Shown one piece after another: positions 24,670 to 37,851 of a DNA stretch of 44,287 bases. Source of the DNA: Desulfobulbus sp. (lineage in GTDB: Bacteria; Desulfobacterota; Desulfobulbia; Desulfobulbales; Desulfobulbaceae); the NCBI GenBank assembly GCA_011051875.1, contig DRKI01000127.1, positions 1 to 44,287 of the forward strand. The letters run 5' to 3'. Position numbers and translations under genes: made by a program. The notes under the pieces were generated by a model that worked only from the letters and a program-made list of their open reading frames with translations, was not told the origin of the DNA and made no database searches. Position 1 is the first letter of the stretch; every line of letters starts with the position of its first letter.

Positions 24670-25455
24670 ATGAACAAAAAAATTCTTGTTGCCGCCATGG
24701 CCCTGGGCCTGACGGTCCTGGGCGGTTTTCCATGCCCCGGTACCGGGCCGGCGCCACATAACGGCAGAATGTCCGCAATGGCAACGGCCATGGCTGCGGA
24801 GGCCGGGGACCAGGGAACAATCCTGTTCGACTTCTCCGGTGAGACCGTGGGTGCGCCGCCCAGGAGTTTTGTGGCCGCCGTGGGAAACTGGGTGATCGGC
24901 AAGGATGGGGACAACACGGTGCTGGTGGTGGATGGCAGCAGGTGGAAGCAGGGGGTGGCGTCCGCCGGGCTGGCCGACAAGGCGCGCGCCCTGTACGGCA
25001 AACGTTATGCCGAGTTTCTCGACAATGTCACTGCCTATGCCTACTATCCCTTTGCCGTGGCGACAAAGGTCGACAACTTCACCAGCGGGAAGATTACGGT
25101 CCGGTTCAAGGCCATGGCCGGCAGGATCGACCAGGGGGCGGGCATTCTCTTTGATCTCAAGCCAAATGGTGACTACTATGCCCTGCGCGCCAATCCCCTG
25201 GAGAACAACCTGGTCCTGTGGCGCTACAAGGCCGGTCGGCGCAGCTCGGTGAGCTGGGTCCGCAATGTCAACACCCCCAGCCGCGTATGGCACACCCTGA
25301 CGCTTGTCGTGGACGGCAACCTGGTCAAGGGCTTTGTCAACGGGCACCACTACCTTTCCACGCAACTGCCGCAGCCGGTGTCGGGAAAGGTGGGGTTATG
25401 GACCAAGGCGGACAGCGTGGTCTACTTTGACGACTACCGGGTGATGCCCCGCTGA
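24670..25455 (+). CDS. Secreted jelly-roll (laminin-G/DUF1080-like) protein
   Basis: A 261-residue protein with an N-terminal export signal. Its hydrophobic core is residues 6-20 and the cleavage site is likely before AAEAGDQ; an alternative is a Cys near 22. The mature 210 residues are beta-rich with alternating aromatic strands (GKITVRFKAM, DQGAGILFDL, DYYALRANP, VWHTLTLVVDGNLVKGFVNG, GKVGLWTKADSVVYFDDYRV). This is the pattern of concanavalin-A-like sandwich domains such as DUF1080. Such folds bind or cleave glycans; catalytic residues cannot be named here. AAAGGAG upstream supports the ATG at 24670. It converges on the DUF1566 gene with seven bases between stops. Confidence 0.75.
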   Translation: MNKKILVAAMALGLTVLGGFPCPGTGPAPHNGRMSAMATAMAAEAGDQGTILFDFSGETVGAPPRSFVAAVGNWVIGKDGDNTVLVVDGSRWKQGVASAGLADKARALYGKRYAEFLDNVTAYAYYPFAVATKVDNFTSGKITVRFKAMAGRIDQGAGILFDLKPNGDYYALRANPLENNLVLWRYKAGRRSSVSWVRNVNTPSRVWHTLTLVVDGNLVKGFVNGHHYLSTQLPQPVSGKVGLWTKADSVVYFDDYRVMPR

Positions 25456-25462
25456 GCGCAGC

Positions 25463-25969
25463 TCAGTGCTCCTCCTCCGATGCGTCCCGGGGACCGCGGA
25501 CCGGCAGGACCCGGAGCTGGAAGGAGTCGTTGCGGCGGGCCCAGACCTTCTTTCCGGTGACAAAGCTGAAGCAGACCGCGGCATTGAGGTTGGTCGTCGA
25601 GGTCCAGGGGCACCGGTCCGAGAGGTGGAGCACGGGGGCGATGCCGTAGGGAGTCGTCTTTTTCCAGGCCGGATCATAGAGGGTGGCCAGTTCCCTGGGC
25701 GTGGGCAGGCGCCAGTCCGTGTAGCCTCCGGCCCTGCTGGCCTTGCAGTAGAGATCCGCATCCCACCACTGGATGTCCGCTCCGTTGTCACTGGTGGCCC
25801 ACATGAGGCCGGTCCTGGTATCGGTCACGGTCCCGTCATGATGGTCGACAAACCGTTGCTGCCGCGCAGGACCGGGATCGGCCGCCCTGGACGGGGTTGC
25901 CATGCTCGCGGCCAGGAGACAGAGAAGAAAGAAGATCGCCGCGCTACCAAATTTCCATGTATTCCACAT
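25463..25969 (-). CDS. Secreted DUF1566 (Lcl-type) protein
   Basis: A 168-residue exported protein. The ATG at 25969 begins a signal peptide (residues 1-30, TPSRA-A). The mature chain is one DUF1566 domain: FVDHHDGTVTDTRTGLMWA, then W-x2-A-x2-YC, then DWRLPTPRELATLYD, then a WTST strand and the final FQLRVLPVRG. Two Cys (YC and DRCPW) plus a third in AVCFSF may form a disulfide. These domains occur in surface and adhesin-like proteins of deltaproteobacteria; the function is unknown. A longer frame to 26074 has no start signal. It follows the membrane protein gene by 126 bp on the same strand. Confidence 0.82.
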   Translation of the reverse strand: MWNTWKFGSAAIFFLLCLLAASMATPSRAADPGPARQQRFVDHHDGTVTDTRTGLMWATSDNGADIQWWDADLYCKASRAGGYTDWRLPTPRELATLYDPAWKKTTPYGIAPVLHLSDRCPWTSTTNLNAAVCFSFVTGKKVWARRNDSFQLRVLPVRGPRDASEEEH

Positions 25970-26095
25970 TGTCGTCACCTCGGTGAAATGGTTTTCAGAG
26001 TCCGCACCCGGATCAGCGGACCTGCCGCCAGCCCGTCCGGGGAAGGAATACGGACAGGTGTCACCGGCAATCAATACACCACGACGTGGTGTGCG

Positions 26096-27229
26096 TCAAC
26101 TCCGGTGTCCGAACTGGGTCCGGGCCAGGGGATCCAGGCCGAGGAGGCGGGTGAGGGCATAACATTCAAGGCCAAAGGGGAGATACCCCATGTAGCCGGG
26201 CAGCGGCATGGCAAAGAGGTGCAGGGCGTCGACAAAGGGGATGGAGTAGTGCCACCGGGGCAGGCTCTTCCAGTTCCACATCTCCCAGAAAAAACCGCAG
26301 GCCAGGGCGGCCAGGGGCGGCAGGAGAACGGGCCGCCAGTCGCCGGCCCCCAGGGCGGCAAAGATGGTGCGCCGACCCGCGATCACCTGCAGGGAGATCA
26401 GCACCAGCAACGGTGCCACCCAGACCAGGGGAAAGAGCAGGTCGGGTACAATGCCGATTCCGGCCAGGCCGGCCAGGGAGACAAGCAGCAGGAGCAGGCC
26501 TGCCGGCCGGGGCGGGCGGAAGCGGTGGTGGCGTCTCCGATGCAGCGGCCCGTGCAGCAGGGGAACCGTGTCCAGCAGTTCGGTGGTCGAGGCCACCGCC
26601 GGCAGGACCGTGGAGAAGCAGATCGTGGCATGGAGGACATAGGCGGTGGCGGAAAAATTCTCCACGCCCACGTAATACCAGTTCTGGACAAATCGGTTCA
26701 GGTATTCAAAGTACCACCAGAAAAGGCTGCTGACCGGGAAAAGGAGCAGAAAGCGTCCCGGCTGCCAGAGCAGAAGACAGGATCCGGAGCGGGCCGCGGT
26801 CCAGCCGGAGACCGCCAGTATGTACCCGAGCCAGAGCGGCGTGAAGGTGTAGGGCTGCAGGGGCCGGAACCAGGGGAACCGGGTCCAGGCGAGGACCCAT
26901 GCGGCAAGGGCCAGCAGCAGGCCGGACCATCCCCACCAGGGCATGGGACCGGCCTTTCCTGCCGGCGTCCCGGCCTGGCCGCGGCCGCGATGGAGAAAGA
27001 CGGCAAAACCAATGACCAGCAGGGCAAAAAGCACCAGGCTGCCAAGAAAAAGTGGGAACGAGAAGGGCGCGTGACGAACATACCTGGTCAGGGGCGGGAA
27101 CTCCAGAAACCGGTCCGGCGGCTGGCCATCATAGAGAGCTCCGGCAAGCGGCAGGAGCAGGCATGCGGCCACGACCAGGAGCGGCAACCAGGCCCGGGAA
27201 AGAAGATTACCGTCGCTGCCAGTGTCCAT
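26096..27229 (-). CDS. Polytopic membrane protein of unknown function
   Basis: A 377-residue integral membrane protein with about ten hydrophobic helices. Conserved-looking, aromatic-rich loops include FWWYFEYLNRFVQNWYYVGVE in the middle and CGFFWEMWNWKSLPRWHYSIPFV followed by FAMPLPGYMGYLPFGLECYAL near the C-terminus. The E-M-W-N/H-Y and G-Y-x-G-Y motifs suggest a catalytic or cofactor site at one membrane face, but I cannot name the family. The ATG at 27229 overlaps the end of the leucyltransferase gene by 23 bases, so the two are co-translated. Confidence 0.75.
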   Translation of the reverse strand: MDTGSDGNLLSRAWLPLLVVAACLLLPLAGALYDGQPPDRFLEFPPLTRYVRHAPFSFPLFLGSLVLFALLVIGFAVFLHRGRGQAGTPAGKAGPMPWWGWSGLLLALAAWVLAWTRFPWFRPLQPYTFTPLWLGYILAVSGWTAARSGSCLLLWQPGRFLLLFPVSSLFWWYFEYLNRFVQNWYYVGVENFSATAYVLHATICFSTVLPAVASTTELLDTVPLLHGPLHRRRHHRFRPPRPAGLLLLLVSLAGLAGIGIVPDLLFPLVWVAPLLVLISLQVIAGRRTIFAALGAGDWRPVLLPPLAALACGFFWEMWNWKSLPRWHYSIPFVDALHLFAMPLPGYMGYLPFGLECYALTRLLGLDPLARTQFGHRS

Positions 27230-27947
27230 CGATGAGCAGCTCGTGCGGCCGGAAGGCCGACTTGTAGCGCATGGCCCGCACATCCTCGATCCAGTAGCCC
27301 AGGTAGAGAAAGTCGATGCCGTGACTCCGGCAGAAGCTGACCAGGTAGAGGATGTTCATGGTACCGGGACTGCGCCAGCCCTGGTCGGGATCGAAGTAGA
27401 AGTAGACCGCGTTGAGCCATTCCCGCGAACCATCGACCACGGCCACGCCGACCAACCGGTCGCCGAGGCGGTAGCGGATCTCGAAGCAGTGGGTGATGCT
27501 GGTGATGAAGAAGCCGGAATAGTAGCTGTGGGCATCGCTCCGGCCATCGGGAAAGCGGGTTTTCAGGAAGCGGTCCAGGAGATCGAGGTTCTCGTCCGCC
27601 ATGGTCAGGGGCGCCACGCCCACGGTGAGATCGCTGTTCTTCTTCCAGACCCGCCGCTGGTTGCGGTTGGGCCGGAACTCATCCGGCCGGAGCCGGATGG
27701 GCACGCAGCCGCGGCAGGCCGGGCAGCGCATGTTGTACATGCAGTTGCCGTTGCGCCGGTAGCCATTGGCCAGGAAGCGGCCCATGGTACCGCTGTCCAG
27801 CGAAGTAAACATGGCCTGGTGATAGACCGCCATCTGGTGCAGGCCATAGGGGCAGCTGGTCGAGATATCGACAAAGTACTGCTCCAGGTCCGCTCCGATC
27901 CCGTCCGCTTCACGCTGCCCGGCGGAACCTGTCGCCTCCTTCACCAT
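27207..27947 (-). CDS. bpt: Aspartate/glutamate leucyltransferase (N-end rule)
   Basis: A 246-residue aminoacyl-tRNA-protein transferase of the Bpt/Ate1 family. It adds Leu from Leu-tRNA to proteins beginning with Asp or Glu, marking them for ClpS/ClpAP. The N-terminal part has the Cys-Pro-Tyr motif (STSCPYGL) and a second Cys group (MRCPACRGCVPIRL) as in the family. The C-terminal acetyltransferase-like fold shows HSYYSGFF, LNAVYFYFDPDQGWRSPGTMNIL and FLYLGYWIEDVRAMRYKSAFRPHELL. The ATG at 27947 starts 29 bases after gdhA. An in-frame extension to 28274 lies inside gdhA antisense-like sequence and was rejected. Confidence 0.93.
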   Translation of the reverse strand: MVKEATGSAGQREADGIGADLEQYFVDISTSCPYGLHQMAVYHQAMFTSLDSGTMGRFLANGYRRNGNCMYNMRCPACRGCVPIRLRPDEFRPNRNQRRVWKKNSDLTVGVAPLTMADENLDLLDRFLKTRFPDGRSDAHSYYSGFFITSITHCFEIRYRLGDRLVGVAVVDGSREWLNAVYFYFDPDQGWRSPGTMNILYLVSFCRSHGIDFLYLGYWIEDVRAMRYKSAFRPHELLIDGHWQRR

Positions 27948-27976
27948 GACAATCCCCTGCCGTCTGCGATCACTCT

Positions 27977-29386
<1,410 letters not shown>

Positions 29387-32383
29387 TCACGGTGACGCCT
29401 GCCGGCCGTCCCCGGCCGGAACCAGGATTCCTTCCGAGGAGAGACCATCCACCTTCAACGTCCATGGCTCCTCTGCCATGGCATGGACAATATACTGCTC
29501 CTGGCGGACAATTTCCAGCCCCAGCAGCCACTTCCAGTCGATAAACTCCTCCTCTTCCCGGTCAGCGATATCCGTCTGGTCGGTCACCATCAGGTACGGG
29601 ATGCCGAGTGAGGTGATGTTCTGGAAGAAGTGGGTCCCCTGCGAGGCTTCGGCCCTGAGGCCCGCGTTCTGCAGCTCGATAATGGCGCCGACCCCGGAGA
29701 TGTCCCCCCACTGGACCGGGATCCCCAGCCATGGATCCGCAGAGCCCCAGCGCCCCGGTCCGACCAGGAGATAGGGTCGGCCCTCCTTGTGCAGGCCGCG
29801 GTTGATCCGGCCGATCTCCCGCGCCATGCTCCTGGTGGCCGCGGACTCGAAACGGTGGGGATGGACAAAGACGATGTCCCGCATCCGGAACCGACCATGT
29901 CCCAGGGAGCGGCGGGAATGGATGACCGCCCGCTGCCGATCGGCCGGCCGGATATGGACCTCCAGCTTTTCGCTGCCCGTGACAATGGGCCGGATCTGCA
30001 GGAAGTAGAAGACCGATTGTTCGGGATCCCGCCGCAGGTCCACGGCGAACTCGATCTCGACCTCGCAGCCCATGCCTTCCCGGCCCAGCTGCTGCAGTTC
30101 CAGCAGCAATTCCGGCAGCGGGTAGACGCCGTACTTGAGCACCGGCGCAAAGGTGAGCACCTTCTGGCCCGGCAGGTCCGCGTCCCGGATCCGGTGCTCC
30201 TCCGGGATATATGTCGACGAGAGCATGCGCACCGGCTCCTCGTTCGCGGCATCGTCCAGGGCCCGCCGGCGCAGGTTGGCATTATCCATGACAAAGCGAT
30301 CCGGATCCGAACAGTCCAGGCAGTAGAACCAGCGCTGGGCATTGGCCAGGATCTCGTCCACGGTGGAGAACTGGGGCAGGTTGCGCGGATAGGCCGGGCA
30401 GAACCGCAGGCTCTGCTCCCCTTCCACCACGGTCTTGCCAAAGCCCAGGGCGATGCGGGCGATCCCGTCCCCGGGCTGCATGGGGGCCACCGGATAGTAG
30501 TTGTACGACTGGACCACTCCCGAGATGGCGGGATAGAAGAAATCACCGTAGCGGCTGCCGGCGAGCTGCTGGATGATCACGGCCATGGAATCCTGCCGTG
30601 GCTGGCCGATGGAGCGGGAAAAGGCCCGCGGGCTGGCAAACCAGGTGGAGGCATAGACCAGTTTCACGGCCTGCACCAGGTGCTGGAGGCGCACCTCGAA
30701 ATCCCGGGCGCTGTTGGCCAGCATGAAGGTGTTGTAAAGCCCGGCATAGGGCCTGAACTGGGCATCCTCGAGCATGCTGGAGGATCGGACCGAGAGGGGA
30801 TAGTCGATCCGGGCCAGGAAACTGCGCAGGTCGGCCAGGAGCCAGTCCGGCATGTCGGCGGCCAGGAAACGGCGGGCGATGGACTCGTCGGGCTCGTCCT
30901 CGACCGGACGCAGGTGGTTGTGGTCGATGAAGTCGTCAAAACCGGTGTTGGTGATCACGCAGGTCCGGGGTATCCTGACCCGGTGGCGGGAGAGGGGGGA
31001 ATCGGTGCGTTTTGCCAGGGTGAGCCGGGAGGCGATGAATGCGATTCCCCTGGCCTTGCCGCCCATGGACCCGCGGCCGATGCGAACGAAATCGGTGATC
31101 TCCGGGTCATAGTCTCGTTCTGAAAACTGGGCCACAACTCCCTCCTGTCGGATCCTGCGCAGGGCATGAACCTCGGCGATGATCTCCCTGCGCAACTCTT
31201 CGCCATCGGTGATCGCCACCACCCTGTCCTGGTGCAGACGCGCCGCCAGGCCCACCTCGGCCCTGGCCATGACCCAGTGGGAAAAATGGTTGTTGGCGGC
31301 GTGGTAGAGCAGGGAACGGAGCGGGACATCCTTCAGGCGCTCCTCGAACTCGCGCAGGCTTGCCGCCCGCCCGACCTCGGTGCCGTCGGGCAGACGGAAG
31401 ACAAAGTCGCCGAATCCCAGGTAGCGGAGAAAAAAATCGTGGACCAGGTCGTCCAGGTTCCCGGCGTTCTTGTCCGCGAACACGGCCGGGATACGGCGGG
31501 CCGGCTTCTCGTTGCCGGTCCCGGTGCTCAGCATAAGCAGGGGCAGGTCGGCGGAGGTGGAGCGGATATAGCGCAGCAGGTCCAGGCCGGCGCGGTCCTG
31601 CATCCTGCCGGCCCGGGGAAAACGGGCATCGGACATGACACTGAAGATATAGGGCCGGTAGCGGTTGAACAGGGCCAGGGCCTCTTCATAGGTGGAGGCG
31701 GTCAGGATCTTGGGCCGGGCCCGCATCTTGAGCAGGCGGTGTTTTTCGTTGAGCCCTTCCTCCAGCACGGCCTGGGTCTGCTTGACCACCTCGCCATAGA
31801 GCATGGGCAGGAGGCTGGAACGATGCAGGGCCGAGTCCTCGACCAGGAGGATGACCCGGACCATGGCCCGCCTGGTGTCGAAATCCACGTTGCGCTGATC
31901 CTCGACACTCTTGACAATGGCGAGCAGGATGTCGGAATCGCAGCACCAGACATAGGTATTGTCGATGCAGGAGGCGTCGCCGTTTTCCTGCACCACCACC
32001 GCGTCCCGCACGGAATGGGACAGCAGGACCACGGGCAGGTCGCGGTGCCCCTCCTTGATCCTCCGGCCCAAGGTGCAGCCGTCCATGCCGCCCAGGTGGG
32101 GCATGGTGACCACCAGGTCAAAACGCTTCTGCTCCAGCAGGTCAAAGGCCTGGTCGGCGGTGGCGACCCAGGTGATGCGCGGCGGCTGGCTGAGATTGAG
32201 GCCATGGTACTCGTTGATGATCCGCGAGGCCATGCTGCCGTCTTCTTCCAGGATATAGGCGTCATAGGGGCTGGAGACCAGCAGGATCTCGCGCACCTTG
32301 AAGGCCATCAGCTCATGGAAGACCTTGAAATGGGGATCAAACTCCTCCGGATAACTGGTCGGCGCCGGCTGGATCACATGCAC
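29387..32383 (-). CDS. Receiver-domain/PEP-pyruvate-binding (PEP synthase-like) fusion protein
   Basis: A large protein (about 998 residues). Residues 30-150 form a degenerate receiver (DLVVTMPHLGGMDG, with Met at the phosphoacceptor place). A second receiver starts near 178 (VILLVEDS) and keeps the acidic pair, an Asp in VMSDARFPR, the Ser/Thr in LMLSTGT and the Lys in FADKNA, with a long insert. From about 436 (GSMGGKARG) to 794 (YFLQIRPIV) is an ATP-grasp-like PEP/pyruvate-binding domain with SVRSSSMLEDAQFRPYAG. The final 200 residues carry a distinct block (LLVGPGRWGSADPWLG). No phosphohistidine swivel domain or PEP-utilising barrel follows, so it cannot be a complete PEP synthase. The start is uncertain: GTG at 32383 is used; GTG 32377 and ATG 32308 are alternatives. 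Confidence 0.8.
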   Translation of the reverse strand: MHVIQPAPTSYPEEFDPHFKVFHELMAFKVREILLVSSPYDAYILEEDGSMASRIINEYHGLNLSQPPRITWVATADQAFDLLEQKRFDLVVTMPHLGGMDGCTLGRRIKEGHRDLPVVLLSHSVRDAVVVQENGDASCIDNTYVWCCDSDILLAIVKSVEDQRNVDFDTRRAMVRVILLVEDSALHRSSLLPMLYGEVVKQTQAVLEEGLNEKHRLLKMRARPKILTASTYEEALALFNRYRPYIFSVMSDARFPRAGRMQDRAGLDLLRYIRSTSADLPLLMLSTGTGNEKPARRIPAVFADKNAGNLDDLVHDFFLRYLGFGDFVFRLPDGTEVGRAASLREFEERLKDVPLRSLLYHAANNHFSHWVMARAEVGLAARLHQDRVVAITDGEELRREIIAEVHALRRIRQEGVVAQFSERDYDPEITDFVRIGRGSMGGKARGIAFIASRLTLAKRTDSPLSRHRVRIPRTCVITNTGFDDFIDHNHLRPVEDEPDESIARRFLAADMPDWLLADLRSFLARIDYPLSVRSSSMLEDAQFRPYAGLYNTFMLANSARDFEVRLQHLVQAVKLVYASTWFASPRAFSRSIGQPRQDSMAVIIQQLAGSRYGDFFYPAISGVVQSYNYYPVAPMQPGDGIARIALGFGKTVVEGEQSLRFCPAYPRNLPQFSTVDEILANAQRWFYCLDCSDPDRFVMDNANLRRRALDDAANEEPVRMLSSTYIPEEHRIRDADLPGQKVLTFAPVLKYGVYPLPELLLELQQLGREGMGCEVEIEFAVDLRRDPEQSVFYFLQIRPIVTGSEKLEVHIRPADRQRAVIHSRRSLGHGRFRMRDIVFVHPHRFESAATRSMAREIGRINRGLHKEGRPYLLVGPGRWGSADPWLGIPVQWGDISGVGAIIELQNAGLRAEASQGTHFFQNITSLGIPYLMVTDQTDIADREEEEFIDWKWLLGLEIVRQEQYIVHAMAEEPWTLKVDGLSSEGILVPAGDGRQASP

Positions 32384-32915
32384 CGGAATCTCACTGTTTT
32401 CATAACTGTTCTCTTGGCTCCGTGGACCTGTGCGTTTGCCGTATGATACCACACCGCAAACAATAATGCTGCCCCGTCCATGGCAACACATCCCGGGGGT
32501 TGGATCCTGTTGGCTTGCAAGAGCCCGGCAAACCGCATCTTTGTTCCCTGTCCGGGTATATCACGTGAAGCCATCCTGCCACCGGTACCGCCCACCTGTG
32601 AGGGGGGAAACGGCCATACAGGGACGGAATGCCAGGATGTGATGGTGTCCCGGTGTCCTGTTTTCCTGGCAACCCCCGTTGATTCTGTTATAGTGGTTTC
32701 CTCACGGAAAACCATGCGGAAGTCGGCACAGGCACTCCCCGCTCTGCACGGTTGCGCCGGCCCGCATGGAGGGCCCGTGGCGAACCGGCACGCCTGCACA
32801 GGGCGGTGGCAGCCGTGCCAACCTGCAGCCTTGAGGATGTGGAAACAACGCGTTATACAATCCTGCGGCCAGGTACAACCACACCATCGTTTTTTCTCAA
32901 CCCTGCCCTGTTCCC
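32384..32915. other. Divergent intergenic region upstream of SNF2 helicase
   Basis: No credible gene. The right half contains the first copy of the structured repeat (32745-32865). An extended -10 element (TG-T-TATAGT, around 32688-32696) could drive the helicase gene with a leader of about 210 nt that includes the repeat. A short ORF ending MKTVRFRC near 32405 has a fair ribosome binding site but stops after ten codons. Confidence 0.4.
32745..32865 (+). repeat. Structured dispersed repeat (family 2, copy A)
   Basis: The element starts near TGCACGG, then GCGCCGGCCCGCAT, a GGCCC/GGGCC hairpin, CGAACCGGCACGCCTGCACAG, CCAACCTGCAG and TTGAGGAT...AAACAACGCGTTAT...ATCCTG. The AGGAT and ATCCT near the right end pair with each other. 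It aligns over its length with copies B and C. It ends 50 bp before the SNF2 start codon. Confidence 0.75.
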
Positions 32916-35954
<3,039 letters not shown>

Positions 35955-35956
35955 TC

Positions 35957-37018
35957 TCAGTGGCGGTCCTTCAGTTCCGCCGGGGTGTTGACGTTGCGCC
36001 AGGCCCTGCGCAGAACGGCCGGCGGCTGCGGGGTGCGGATGCCGTGGCGGCCGGCCAGCCTGCTGATGCGCAGCTCACCGGTCCGGGCCAGGACCTCGAG
36101 GTGGTTGCGGCAGCGGCAGTCATAGAAGGCCAGGAGCGGCTCCAGCCGCCCCCGCCCCTCCAGGTCGGGCAGCACGGCCCAGGTCCCGGGCGCGCGCTGC
36201 TCCAGGAGCCACTCCAGGGCAGGGGTCTGGATATCGGGCTGATCGCAGGCCGTGACCAGCCAGGAGACATCGGGCTGCCAGCGCATGACGGCCAGGATCC
36301 CGGCCATGGGACCGGCCAGGCCCGGCACGTCGGGAACCCTTGCCAGGCCGGCCAGGGACGAAGGTACCGTGCCGCTGCCGGCCAGGACCACCTCTTCGGT
36401 TACCGGGCTCAGCCTGGCCACCGTGGCCTCGAGCCAGGTCCGGCCATTCTCCTCGATGAGGTGCTTGGGAAAGCCCATCCGCCTGCTGCGGCCGCCGATG
36501 AGCACGCAGCCCCAGGGCGCCGGCCGGCGCACCTGCCTGGTCAGCCACTCCTCGATCCAGGCCAGCATGGCCGCGGGACGGGAATCGGGACGGGAAAAGA
36601 CGGCCAGGATCTCGCCCCGGCCCGGCGGCGGATCGCCGAAACCGCTGCCGAGGAGCCAGACCTTGGGAACATCTGTCCGGGCGTGTCCCTCCACCAGGAC
36701 AAGGTCGTAGCGACGGCAGAGCAGGACGAGACAGTCGGCAAGGCCCCGGTCGTCATGGTGCCAGCGGGAGAACCGCTCTTCGCCGAAAAGCGTGATGTCG
36801 GCACCGGCCCGGAACAGCCGGTCGCTGTCCTTGCCCGGCCGGTCGATCCGGACATTGTGGGCATCGTGCTTGACCACGGCCACCCGCAGGCCCCTGTTCC
36901 CAAGCATGGGCAGCAGGGCCTCGATGAGGGTGGTCTTGCCGGCGCCGCTGCAGCCGCAGATCCCCAGCACCGGAAGCCCCTGCAGCCGGGTCTTCCGGTC
37001 GGCGCCGTCCGCCGCCAT
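35957..37018 (-). CDS. mobBA: MobB-MobA fusion, molybdenum cofactor guanylylation
   Basis: A 353-residue two-domain protein. Residues 15-160 are MobB-like: Walker A GCSGAGKTT (22-30), VVKHDAHN, the D-x3-G-K-D-S-D-R segment and LVLVEGHA. From about residue 168 a MobA-like nucleotidyltransferase begins (WGCVLIGGRSRRMGFPKHLIE), with LVTACDQPDIQ as the catalytic Asp region. MobA joins GMP to molybdopterin to make the bis-MGD cofactor used by formate dehydrogenases and other Mo/W enzymes, and MobB assists. The ATG at 37018 overlaps the mqnD stop as TGATG. The order of the fusion (B before A) is unusual enough to note. The first ten residues are poorly conserved. Confidence 0.9.
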   Translation of the reverse strand: MAADGADRKTRLQGLPVLGICGCSGAGKTTLIEALLPMLGNRGLRVAVVKHDAHNVRIDRPGKDSDRLFRAGADITLFGEERFSRWHHDDRGLADCLVLLCRRYDLVLVEGHARTDVPKVWLLGSGFGDPPPGRGEILAVFSRPDSRPAAMLAWIEEWLTRQVRRPAPWGCVLIGGRSRRMGFPKHLIEENGRTWLEATVARLSPVTEEVVLAGSGTVPSSLAGLARVPDVPGLAGPMAGILAVMRWQPDVSWLVTACDQPDIQTPALEWLLEQRAPGTWAVLPDLEGRGRLEPLLAFYDCRCRNHLEVLARTGELRISRLAGRHGIRTPQPPAVLRRAWRNVNTPAELKDRH

Positions 37019-37851
37019 CACCGGCCGTCCTCCAGGCGGGCGCTTTCGGGAAAGATCCCGGCCCGGCGGCCGCGACGCAGCAATTCGCTTACCGCCGCCA
37101 GCCCCTCTTCGCCAAGATCCAAAGAAAAATCGTTGACATAAAGATCAATATGGCTGCGGATCACTTCCTGGTCCAGCTCCCGGGCATGGCGCCGGATGTA
37201 GGCCATCCCGGCCCCGGGATCGGTGCGGGCGGCCAGGATGGATTCGCGGATGGCCCGCTCCATCTCCGGCACCACGGCAACGAGACTTTTCCTGACCGCT
37301 ATACAGCCCAAAGGGATGGGCAGGCCTGTCTCCTCCTCCCACCACTGGCCAAGATCACGGACACAGTGCAGTCCCTGGCCACCATAGGTAAAACGGCCCT
37401 CGTGGATGATGACTCCGGCATCGACCCGCCCCGAGCGTACCGCGTCCATGATGGTATCAAAGCGCATCACCCCGGTCCGTCCGTGGCCAGGGGCGTACAG
37501 GGCCAGAAGCAGGGCGGCGGTGGTGAACCGGCCCGGCACGGCGATGGTCCAGCCGGCGGGATCTTCATGGGCCCGCTCCGGCACGGTCACCAGCAGGGGG
37601 CCGCATCCCCGGCCCAGGGCGGCGCCCGAGCGCAGCATCACGTACCGGTCCAGGACATGACCCAGGGCATGAAAGGAGAGCTTGCTGATATCGAGCCTGG
37701 CCTCCATGGCCCACCGGTTCAGTGTTTCCACGTCCTCCAGCACGGGCGGCGCAAGACGGATGCCCTCCGGTTCGACCCGGCCGTGGACCAGGGCATGGAA
37801 AATATAGGTATCGTTGGGACAGGGCGAATAGCCGATGGTCAGCTCAGTCAT
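37018..37851 (-). CDS. mqnD: 1,4-dihydroxy-6-naphthoate synthase (menaquinone, futalosine route)
   Basis: A 277-residue periplasmic-binding-protein-fold enzyme without signal peptide, converting cyclic dehypoxanthine futalosine to 1,4-dihydroxy-6-naphthoate. The opening LTIGYSPCPNDTYIFHALVHG is characteristic, followed by DISKLSFHALGHV, the GCGPLLV segment, PGRFTTAALLL and VIIHEGRFTY with the catalytic-site His. The start ATG at 37851 overlaps the mqnB stop by eight bases. The longer frame to 37947 lies within mqnB. With mqnB upstream it shows that the organism makes menaquinone by the futalosine pathway; mqnA, mqnC and mqnE are not in the window. Confidence 0.95.
   Translation of the reverse strand: MTELTIGYSPCPNDTYIFHALVHGRVEPEGIRLAPPVLEDVETLNRWAMEARLDISKLSFHALGHVLDRYVMLRSGAALGRGCGPLLVTVPERAHEDPAGWTIAVPGRFTTAALLLALYAPGHGRTGVMRFDTIMDAVRSGRVDAGVIIHEGRFTYGGQGLHCVRDLGQWWEEETGLPIPLGCIAVRKSLVAVVPEMERAIRESILAARTDPGAGMAYIRRHARELDQEVIRSHIDLYVNDFSLDLGEEGLAAVSELLRRGRRAGIFPESARLEDGR

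Noticed and set aside
32745-32865. Interpreting the structured repeat as an integron attC site because of its AAC...GTT blocks
   Set aside because: The GTTATAC/GTTATGA ends do not match the GTTRRRY core, no integrase or cassette array is present, and the hairpin layout differs.
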